Shown here one piece after another: positions 1 to 4,622 of a stretch of DNA of 5,734 nt (position 1 is its first letter; the number at the start of each line of letters is the position of its first letter). The notes under the pieces were generated by a model. That model had not been told where the DNA came from. It searched no databases and worked only from the letters and a program-made list of their open reading frames with translations. The position numbers and the translations under genes are program-made. Source of the DNA: an uncultured Mesocricetibacter sp. Lineage in GTDB: Bacteria > Pseudomonadota > Gammaproteobacteria > Enterobacterales > Pasteurellaceae. The stretch covers positions 1-5,734 of the forward strand of contig CAJPST010000139.1 of the NCBI GenBank assembly GCA_905373425.1, given 5' to 3'.

Positions 1-146
1 GTGTACAGCAACAAGCAATCGTTGATAATGGGCAATCCATTGGCACATCTTTAATATTAGAAAACAACGAGCTTAAATTCAATGGTAATGTGATCCCTGA
101 AGAGCATCTCGGAATGTTTTTATTGGGCCTAATGATGTCGCAATAA
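1..146 (+). CDS. C-terminal end of an unidentified protein, possibly DUF945/YdgA-like (5' truncated by window edge)
   Basis: An open frame enters from the left edge (first full codon at position 3) and ends at TAA 144-146, giving 47 residues. The tail contains LILENNELKFNGNVIPEEH and ends GLMMSQ. The pattern of a beta-like strand followed by an N-G-x-x-(I/M)-P turn and a hydrophobic tail resembles the C-terminus of DUF945 (YdgA/YihF-type) proteins; this is a weak resemblance from memory, not an alignment. That the frame is coding is supported by its uninterrupted length, its sensible composition, and a strong terminator 16 bases after its stop. It converges on fur. The product name is uncertain and the gene start lies outside the window. 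Confidence 0.55.
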   Translation, partial: VQQQAIVDNGQSIGTSLILENNELKFNGNVIPEEHLGMFLLGLMMSQ

Positions 147-158
147 TTAATATTACGA

Positions 159-167
159 AAGTGCGGT
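159..167 (+). repeat. DNA uptake signal sequence (Hin-type USS)
   Basis: Perfect AAGTGCGGT preceded by GA. This is the core recognised by the Pasteurellaceae natural-competence uptake machinery. It forms the left arm of the terminator stem. The right arm read on the other strand gives AAATGCGGT, one mismatch from a second, inverted signal. Confidence 0.9.
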
Positions 168-188
168 GAGTTTTCACCGCATTTTTTT
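162..188 (+). terminator. Rho-independent terminator of the left-edge gene, built on a USS
   Basis: TGCGGTGA (162-169) pairs perfectly with TCACCGCA (174-181) around the 4-base loop GTTT, followed by seven T (182-188). The GC-rich 8-bp stem plus T run is a textbook intrinsic terminator for the rightward gene ending at 146. It lies between convergent genes. Read leftward, the stem is followed only by CTTTCG, so it would be a poor terminator for fur, although the run of A before the stem leaves weak bidirectional activity possible. Confidence 0.9.
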
Positions 189-205
189 ATATTGTCTTAA
201 TAAGG

Positions 206-634
206 TCATTTGTCACATTTTTCAATATCACTACATTTTCCGTAGAGATATAAGCTGTGATTTTCCAGTTCGATACCGTGTTCGCGGCTGATTTCCTTTT
301 GACGTTTTTCAATTAATTCGTCATTAAATTCAAACACTTTGCCACAATCTACACAGATAATATGGTCGTGATGTTCAGTCGGAGCCAGTTCGAAAACAGA
401 TTTGTTTCCTTCAAAATTGTGACGGATCAAAATTTTGGCTTCATCGAATTGGTTTAATACACGATAAACTGTCGCTAAACCAATTTCATCACCTTTTTCC
501 AACAGCATTTTATATACGTCTTCGGCAGAAAAATGCTGCATTTTATGTTCTTGCATTAAAGCAAGAATGGTTAAACGCGGCTCAGTAATTTTCAGACCGA
601 CCTTTTTCAATAATTTAATGTTTTCTTCTGACAT
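206..634 (-). CDS. fur: Ferric uptake regulator Fur
   Basis: Cytoplasmic dimeric repressor that binds Fur boxes when loaded with Fe2+ and shuts off iron-acquisition genes. The 142 residues are close to the usual length (E. coli about 148). The N-terminal winged helix spans about 1-82, with the recognition-helix segment GLATVYRVLNQF at 52-63. The C-terminal dimerisation and metal domain has the His-rich HHDHIICVDCG (88-98), the structural-zinc pair C94/C97 and a second pair C134/C140. Metal-ligand candidates E82, H88, D90, H91, E109 and H126 are present. The ATG is supported by AAGGGAG at 641-647, six bases upstream. It is the last gene after ybfE and fldA, 27 bases past the fldA stop, so probably co-transcribed. 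The short tail lacks the His-rich end seen in enterics. Identification is secure. Confidence 0.98.
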   Translation of the reverse strand: MSEENIKLLKKVGLKITEPRLTILALMQEHKMQHFSAEDVYKMLLEKGDEIGLATVYRVLNQFDEAKILIRHNFEGNKSVFELAPTEHHDHIICVDCGKVFEFNDELIEKRQKEISREHGIELENHSLYLYGKCSDIEKCDK

Positions 635-640
635 TTCAGG

Positions 641-647
641 CTCCCTT
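641..647 (-). promoter_or_regulatory. Ribosome binding site of fur
   Basis: AAGGGAG on the minus strand, six bases before the fur ATG. It is the strongest Shine-Dalgarno among the leftward genes and lies inside the 27-base fldA-fur gap, giving fur its own strong initiation site within the shared message. Confidence 0.8.
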
Positions 648-661
648 GCACTAAGCTGTTA

Positions 662-1186
662 TTATGCCAATTCGGCCAAACACATTTCGTCATAAACCTG
701 TTTAACCCATTTTTCTACCCGCTGTGCAGTGAGTTCAGGTTGACGATCTTCATCAATACATAACCCAACAAAAGTATTGTCGTCTACTAAAGCTTGAGAT
801 ACTTCAAAAGTATATCCTTCTGTTGGCCAATAACCGACAATTGTTGCACCGTGAGGCTCAATGATATTGCGTACCGTGCCCATTGCATCGCAAAAATATT
901 CGGCATAATCTTCTTGATCGCCACAACCGTAAATTGCGACTAATTTATCCGTAAAATCAATTTCTTCCAAGGTTGGGAAAAAATCATCCCAATCGCATTG
1001 AGCCTCACCGTAATACCAAGTTGGAATACCGATGATGAGAAAATCATAGGCTTCAATATCTTCTTTTGTGCTTTTCGCAATATCACGAATATCAACCAGG
1101 TCACTGCCTAATTGTTTTTGAATAATTTTTGCGATATTTTCGGTATTCCCCGTATCGCTACCATAAAATAAACCGACAATCGCCAT
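662..1186 (-). CDS. fldA: Flavodoxin I (long-chain, FMN-binding)
   Basis: Small soluble FMN electron carrier that replaces ferredoxin when iron is scarce and, in relatives, supplies electrons to reductively activated enzymes such as methionine synthase and glycyl-radical activases. At 174 residues it matches the long-chain class. The FMN phosphate loop GSDTGNT is at 9-15. The isoalloxazine sandwich residues are W57 (in TWYYG) and Y94 (in CGDQEDYAEYF); both match the E. coli positions. The long-chain insertion with GYWPTEGY is at 118-125. The protein is very acidic, as expected. The ATG lies one base after the ybfE stop, with GGGAAA (1191-1196) inside the last ybfE codons as ribosome site, which suggests translational coupling. 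fur follows. Confidence 0.98.
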   Translation of the reverse strand: MAIVGLFYGSDTGNTENIAKIIQKQLGSDLVDIRDIAKSTKEDIEAYDFLIIGIPTWYYGEAQCDWDDFFPTLEEIDFTDKLVAIYGCGDQEDYAEYFCDAMGTVRNIIEPHGATIVGYWPTEGYTFEVSQALVDDNTFVGLCIDEDRQPELTAQRVEKWVKQVYDEMCLAELA

Positions 1187-1187
1187 G

Positions 1188-1475
1188 TTATTTCCCGTTC
1201 ATTTGAATATTTAAATAATGTTGTAAAATCGTTTCGATTAACTCACCACGGCTGAGTTTTTTTGCCGAAGCTAAACTTTCTAATTGCTCAACTAAATTCG
1301 TATGTAACTTCAATTCGATGCGTTTTAATCCGCAGGACTTGTCGCGTCGTAACTGATTACGTTTGTTGATACGGAGTTGCTGTTCACGGCTTAACGGATT
1401 AGTTTTCGGTCTTCCGACTTTTGGTATATTTGCAAAAGGATCAAGCGTAATGCTGTCTGCCTCTTGTTTTGCCAT
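1188..1475 (-). CDS. ybfE: YbfE family protein, probable small ribbon-helix-helix-like DNA-binding protein
   Basis: A 95-residue basic protein matching E. coli YbfE (called LexA-regulated there) in length, order and conserved text: the GRPKTNPLSR motif at 21-30, a Lys/Arg-rich stretch LRINKRNQLRRDK at 34-46, then a strand GLKRIELKL (49-57) and two helices (about 60-71 and 75-90). Strand-helix-helix is the layout of ribbon-helix-helix DNA-binding folds; this is inferred from pattern. Its molecular role is not established. It is first in a tight ybfE-fldA-fur cluster. The ATG has only a weak GGA eight bases upstream. No CTGT-N8-ACAG LexA box is visible in the 176 bp upstream, so SOS control as in E. 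coli is not supported here. Confidence 0.93.
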   Translation of the reverse strand: MAKQEADSITLDPFANIPKVGRPKTNPLSREQQLRINKRNQLRRDKSCGLKRIELKLHTNLVEQLESLASAKKLSRGELIETILQHYLNIQMNGK

Positions 1476-1500
1476 TATGTCAATCCATCGAAATACCGCT

Positions 1501-1540
1501 TGCCGAAATATAATTAAATTACCATTTTATCTTTTCGGCA
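1501..1540 (-). promoter_or_regulatory. 8-bp inverted repeat in the ybfE leader region
   Basis: TGCCGAAA (1501-1508) and TTTCGGCA (1533-1540) are perfect inverted copies with a 24-base AT-rich spacer. They sit 25 to 65 bases upstream of the ybfE ATG. It could be an operator with two half-sites or a hairpin in the leader RNA of ybfE-fldA-fur. No T run follows on either strand, so it is not a terminator. I could not define a convincing -35/-10 pair in this region. Function is unassigned. Confidence 0.5.
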
Positions 1541-1550
1541 TAGTCCAATT

Positions 1551-1569
1551 GAGAATGATAAACCGAGTT
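1551..1569. promoter_or_regulatory. Candidate Fur box upstream of ybfE-fldA-fur
   Basis: GAGAATGATAAACCGAGTT agrees with the 19-bp Fur consensus (GATAATGATAATCATTATC) at about 12 of 19 positions. The agreement is concentrated in the first two hexamers (GAGAAT, GATAAA). The 8-mer TTGAGAAT occurs at 1549-1556 and again at 1568-1575, exactly 19 bp apart, so another GAGAAT hexamer follows at the right end. The site is 76 to 94 bases upstream of the ybfE ATG. Fur control of fldA and fur is known in enterics; here the site is a prediction from partial consensus. Confidence 0.4.
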
Positions 1570-1621
1570 GAGAATTGGAATGAATATATCATAAATCAGA
1601 CTTGAGTAAAACAGTAAATTT

Positions 1622-1640
1622 ACATCCTTTGTAAGGATAT
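1622..1640 (-). terminator. Weak hairpin after ybfF, possible terminator or attenuator
   Basis: On the minus strand ATATCCTT (1640-1633) pairs with AAGGATGT (1629-1622) around a 3-base loop, with one G-U pair. It starts 11 bases after the ybfF stop. The downstream sequence AAATTTACTGTTTTAC is T-rich but has no continuous T run, so termination would be partial at best. It may let some ybfF transcription continue into ybfE-fldA-fur. Directly beside it lies the palindrome GTAAATTTAC (1614-1623). Confidence 0.35.
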
Positions 1641-1651
1641 TCCTATTTTAA

Positions 1652-2431
1652 TTATTTGATAAAGCGTTCAATTGCTCGGATTACCGCATCGGGTTTTTCC
1701 GCATGAATCCAATGTCCGCCGTTTATAGTGAACGCACTGGCTTGTGGAAACTGAGCTAATGTCGTTTGTGTGTACTCAGGCATAATGTAATTCGACTGCG
1801 TCCCTTTAATAAACATAGTCGGTTTATCAAAATGACAAGGTTGCCAATCAACGAGTTCATGATAATTTTGCCAAAGTGCGGTCAAATTAAAACGAAATTT
1901 CTCGTTTGAAGCCGGATCAAAAGATTTTAGCATAAACTGCTGCACTGCTTGATCATGAATATGTAGCGCAAGTAATGGCTTTGCTTCCTGGCGGTTTTGC
2001 GCACTTGAATGTTTTACCGCTAATAATGCAGCAAAAACGTCATCGTGGCCGTGCGCTCCGTATTTTACGGGGGCAATGTCAATCACGACCAGTTTATCAA
2101 TTCGTTCGGGTTGTAATGATGCGGCAGTCATAGCGGTTTTCCCCCCCATTGAATGACCGATAAGAACGACGTTATTCAGTTCTAAGTATGCCAATAAACG
2201 CAATAAGTCCTGTGCCATTAGGTTGTAATTCATATTATCGGAGTGGAAGCTCTGCCCGTGATTGCGTAAATCTAGGCGTAAAATATCATGGCTTTTACTA
2301 AATGCGCGAGCTATTACCCCGAGATTATTCATGTCACCGAATAAGCCATGGATAAAAACTAATGTAGGGCGGTTGTTTGGTTGTGGCGCGGGCTGAAATT
2401 GGTAATGGAGTAAATCGGAGCTATCTGTCAT
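1652..2431 (-). CDS. ybfF: Alpha/beta hydrolase, YbfF-type acyl-CoA/carboxyl esterase
   Basis: Soluble serine esterase of the alpha/beta-hydrolase fold; the E. coli homologue hydrolyses short acyl esters and acyl-CoA thioesters, and its physiological substrate is unclear. The protein has 259 residues, the family length. Visible landmarks are the oxyanion-hole motif HGLFGD (28-33), the nucleophile elbow GHSMGG (92-97) with S94, the acid D118 in VVIDIAPVKY, and catalytic H240 in GGHWIHAEKP. The helical cap lies between about 125 and 195. It lies upstream of ybfE on the same strand but 176 bp away, and divergent from seqA, as in E. coli. No clear Shine-Dalgarno precedes the ATG. A run of seven G (2141-2147, minus strand) encodes part of the nucleophile elbow. 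The frame is intact. Confidence 0.96.
   Translation of the reverse strand: MTDSSDLLHYQFQPAPQPNNRPTLVFIHGLFGDMNNLGVIARAFSKSHDILRLDLRNHGQSFHSDNMNYNLMAQDLLRLLAYLELNNVVLIGHSMGGKTAMTAASLQPERIDKLVVIDIAPVKYGAHGHDDVFAALLAVKHSSAQNRQEAKPLLALHIHDQAVQQFMLKSFDPASNEKFRFNLTALWQNYHELVDWQPCHFDKPTMFIKGTQSNYIMPEYTQTTLAQFPQASAFTINGGHWIHAEKPDAVIRAIERFIK
1874..1882 (+). repeat. DNA uptake signal sequence inside ybfF
   Basis: Perfect AAGTGCGGT followed by CAAATTAAAA, giving the AT-rich flank typical of the extended Hin USS. On the ybfF coding strand the complement is read as Thr-Ala-Leu (residues 184-186, in the cap region), away from the catalytic residues. Confidence 0.9.
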
Positions 2432-2438
2432 TTTCGCG

Positions 2439-2467
2439 TAGAGAATTTGTGAATAAGTGGTTATAAT
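2439..2467 (+). promoter_or_regulatory. Predicted sigma70 promoter for seqA-menE-mscK
   Basis: The -10 element TATAAT (2462-2467) is perfect. At 17-bp spacing the -35 is TAGAGA (2439-2444), four of six matches to TTGACA. A TG pair two bases before the -10 may act as an imperfect extended -10. The start of transcription would be near 2474, leaving a leader of about 54 bases to seqA. Confidence 0.6.
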
Positions 2468-2497
2468 GTAGTAAAATTTCTATTTAATCAAGTGGTT
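2455..2497 (+). repeat. Direct repeat AAGTGGTT in the ybfF-seqA promoter region
   Basis: AAGTGGTT occurs at 2455-2462 and 2490-2497, 35 bp apart, bracketing the shared -10 region. The right copy runs into the small palindrome GGTTTAACC (2494-2502). The copies could be binding sites for a regulator, or decayed uptake signals; neither is shown. Confidence 0.35.
2463..2491 (-). promoter_or_regulatory. Predicted sigma70 promoter for ybfF
   Basis: On the minus strand TTGATT (2491-2486) and CATTAT (2468-2463) are separated by exactly 17 bp; each matches its consensus at four of six positions. Transcription would start near 2456, with a leader of about 25 bases to the ybfF ATG. The -10 overlaps that of the opposing seqA promoter. 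Confidence 0.5.
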
Positions 2498-2527
2498 TAA
2501 CCGATTCAATGGACGGAGTATGACGAA

Positions 2528-3235
2528 ATGAAAATTATCGAAATCGACGAAGCGCTTTATCAACATATAGCCGCACAAGCTCAATATGTCCATGAGAGTA
2601 CGTCGGATATTTTGCGTCGTTTGTTATTATCGTCCCCCTTACCAAAAGTTCAAACCGCACAAGAGATGCACACGTCACAACCGGTGAACACTGCTCCAAA
2701 TCTGTTGAAAAGCCCGGAGCCATTGCTGGAAGCAAGCTACGATACGGCGGAAAGTGCGGTCGAAAATTCGGCTGTTTTAGTCGAGCAGGAAGCAGCATTA
2801 TTTGATGAAGATATACATTCTAATCCGCCTTTAGTAACGGAGGTTCCGCGACAAACCGACGATGCTATTCAACAAACCGTCGATAGAGTCCGTCAATTGT
2901 TGAATTCGGTGGATTTTCAACAAGAAAGCACGGCGGTAAATCGTTTTTTAGCTTTACTGACGGCGTTGTATCACAATAATTCCGATAGTTTTGCTCAAGC
3001 TATTGCGCAAGAGGCTTCGCAGGGGCGTTCCCGCACTTATTTTGCTCGAGACGAAGCCACTTTGCTGGCGGCGGGTAATCACACCAAACCTAAACCAATT
3101 CCTAATACTCCATATTGGGTGATAACCAATACTAATAGTGCGCGTAAAATGTTAATGCTGGAACGCACGATGCAATTTATGCAATTGCCGGAAAGTTTAA
3201 TTAACGAAATCAGAACCTATTTTACCGTGGATTAA
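2528..3235 (+). CDS. seqA: Replication initiation negative regulator SeqA, with an enlarged linker
   Basis: SeqA binds hemimethylated GATC sites, sequesters newly replicated oriC and limits re-initiation. The N-terminal oligomerisation domain (about 1-35, MKIIEIDEALYQHIA and SDILRRLLL) and the C-terminal DNA-binding domain (about 125-235) are both clear. Base-contact segments are GRSR at 166-169 (equivalent to E. coli R116-T117-R118, with Ser for Thr) and ITNTNSARK at 199-207, with N201 and N203 matching E. coli N150 and N152. At 235 residues it is about 54 longer than E. coli SeqA (181); the extra length lies in an acidic, Pro/Ser/Thr-rich linker at about 36-124. CGGAG (2514-2518), nine bases before the ATG, supports the start. 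It is first in a probable operon with menE, eight bases downstream, and divergent from ybfF as in E. coli, where pgm follows instead. Confidence 0.96.
   Translation: MKIIEIDEALYQHIAAQAQYVHESTSDILRRLLLSSPLPKVQTAQEMHTSQPVNTAPNLLKSPEPLLEASYDTAESAVENSAVLVEQEAALFDEDIHSNPPLVTEVPRQTDDAIQQTVDRVRQLLNSVDFQQESTAVNRFLALLTALYHNNSDSFAQAIAQEASQGRSRTYFARDEATLLAAGNHTKPKPIPNTPYWVITNTNSARKMLMLERTMQFMQLPESLINEIRTYFTVD
2752..2760 (+). repeat. DNA uptake signal sequence inside the seqA linker
   Basis: Perfect AAGTGCGGT followed by CGAAAATT. It is read in frame as Ser-Ala-Val (residues 76-78) in the part of SeqA that is extended relative to E. coli and probably unstructured. Confidence 0.9.
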
Positions 3236-3243
3236 AGGGAGAT

Positions 3244-4617
3244 ATGTACCTCTGGCAGCAATATGCAAATTCCGATTTTGCAGATAAAATCGCCTTGCGG
3301 GATCATTCGTTAGGGCATGTTTTTAGCTGGCGGGAATTAGCTGAAAGAATTAATGAAAGCGTAAGTTTCCTGCAGCAACAAAGCATAAACGGTGGTTGCG
3401 GTGTGGCGTTGTGTGGTAAAAATAGTCTTGATTTGTTGTGTTACTATTTGGCAGTATTGCAGTTAAATAATCGTGTGTTAGGGCTTAATCCGGCATTTCA
3501 GGCAGATAAAAAAGAGCAAATTTGTGTTCAAAATCAGATTGCGTTGCGGATAGAAATCGAAGCCGGTAAAGCGGTTTTTATAAAATCGGAAAAAAATTTA
3601 CCGCACTTTGCATCAAAAGCGTTAACCATGACGCTCACATCCGGTTCCACCGGTATGCCGAAAGCAGTAGTGCACGAGGTGCAGGCGCATTTGGACAATG
3701 CGCGAGGGGTATGTGAATTAACGTGTTTTGATTTCAATTGCGCTTGGTTGTTGTCGTTACCTTTGTATCACGTTTCTGGACAGGGGATTGTGTGGCGCTG
3801 GTTGTTGCAAGGTGCAGAATTACATTTGCCCGGGGGGGATTTTTATGATTCCGCTCTGCAAGTAACTCATGCTTCTTTTGTTCCTACTCAATTGCAACGC
3901 TTTTTACTTTATGTGAAAGAAAAACCGGTTGCGAATTTCAAATTGCATCATATTTTACTCGGCGGAACCCAAATTCCGACGGATTTAACCGAACAACTCA
4001 ATAGGTTAGGAATTCAAAGTTATACCGGTTATGGAATGACGGAAACCGCCTCCACTGTGTTTGCGAAAAAAAGTGACGGAAAACCGGGTGTCGGACAGCC
4101 ACTTAATGGTCGGGAATATTGTTTGATTGATGATGAAATTTGGCTACGTGGGGCGGGTTTAGGTTTAGGATATTGGCAAAATGGTAAAATCAAACCGCTC
4201 GTGAATTCGCAAGGTTGGTTGCAGACTAAGGATAAAGGTCGTCTAATTAACGGTGAACTACAAATTTTAGGGCGTTTGGATAATATGTTTATTTCAGGTG
4301 GCGAGAATATTCAACCTGAAGAAATTGAACGACTTATTCAACAATTTGTCGGCGTAGAACAGGTTTTTGTATTGCCGTTGAATGAAGCAGAATTCGGGCA
4401 ACGCCCGGTGGCGATGATTAAATTCGCATCAGACGTTGGCAGTGATTTTTTTCAAAGTGCGGTGAATAACTTACATGTTTGGCTGTCAGATAAAATTGAA
4501 AAATTTAAACAGCCCGTTGCGTATTATCCGCTAAATGACGAGATGCTGCGGAAAGGAGGCATAAAGGTGTCGAGACAATTGTTGAAAACGGAATTACAGA
4601 AAATATTAGGAAAATAA
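3244..4617 (+). CDS. menE: o-Succinylbenzoate-CoA ligase MenE (menaquinone synthesis)
   Basis: ATP-dependent, adenylate-forming enzyme that activates o-succinylbenzoate and transfers it to CoA for ring closure by MenB. The 457 residues show the ANL-superfamily motifs in order: P-loop TSGSTGMPK (132-140), YGMTET (263-268), the ribose-binding TKDKG with D330, the hinge GRLDNMFISGGENI (343-356), and the C-terminal GGIKVSR (438-444) whose K441 fits the catalytic lysine. The substrate-side stretch YHVSGQGIVWRWL (175-187), with S178 and R185, matches E. coli MenE S188 and R195 and separates it from generic acyl-CoA ligases. The start is supported by AAGG five bases upstream, overlapping the seqA stop region. 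No other men gene is in the window. mscK starts five bases after its stop. A G7 run (3832-3838) encodes Pro-Gly-Gly and the frame is intact. Confidence 0.95.
   Translation: MYLWQQYANSDFADKIALRDHSLGHVFSWRELAERINESVSFLQQQSINGGCGVALCGKNSLDLLCYYLAVLQLNNRVLGLNPAFQADKKEQICVQNQIALRIEIEAGKAVFIKSEKNLPHFASKALTMTLTSGSTGMPKAVVHEVQAHLDNARGVCELTCFDFNCAWLLSLPLYHVSGQGIVWRWLLQGAELHLPGGDFYDSALQVTHASFVPTQLQRFLLYVKEKPVANFKLHHILLGGTQIPTDLTEQLNRLGIQSYTGYGMTETASTVFAKKSDGKPGVGQPLNGREYCLIDDEIWLRGAGLGLGYWQNGKIKPLVNSQGWLQTKDKGRLINGELQILGRLDNMFISGGENIQPEEIERLIQQFVGVEQVFVLPLNEAEFGQRPVAMIKFASDVGSDFFQSAVNNLHVWLSDKIEKFKQPVAYYPLNDEMLRKGGIKVSRQLLKTELQKILGK
3600..3608 (-). repeat. DNA uptake signal sequence inside menE (reverse orientation)
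   Basis: ACCGCACTT on the plus strand, a perfect AAGTGCGGT on the minus strand and the only one of the six in this orientation. It is read in menE as Pro-His-Phe (120-122), ten residues before the ATP-binding P-loop. Confidence 0.9.
4455..4463 (+). repeat. DNA uptake signal sequence inside menE
   Basis: Perfect AAGTGCGGT followed by GAATAA. It is read as Ser-Ala-Val (405-407) in the mobile C-terminal domain, between the hinge and the catalytic lysine. Confidence 0.9.
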
Positions 4618-4622
4618 TTTAT

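Noticed and set aside
1363..1605. 80-residue plus-strand open frame
   Set aside because: Its first half is antisense to the well-identified ybfE and the rest crosses the regulatory gap. It has no ribosome site and no recognisable motif.
1614..1623. Palindrome GTAAATTTAC as a LexA or other operator
   Set aside because: It lacks the CTGT/ACAG ends in the right orientation for LexA, and a 10-bp AT-rich palindrome is common by chance in this composition.
2535..2798. 87-residue minus-strand open frame
   Set aside because: Fully antisense to seqA, low-complexity translation, no ribosome site; a shadow of the real gene.
3024..3039. Possible further uptake signal (CCCGCACTT near 3030 in seqA)
   Set aside because: One mismatch to the 9-bp core at a position normally invariant, so not counted as a USS.
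3534..3737. 67-residue minus-strand open frame
   Set aside because: Antisense to the MenE P-loop region, whose coding on the plus strand is certain.
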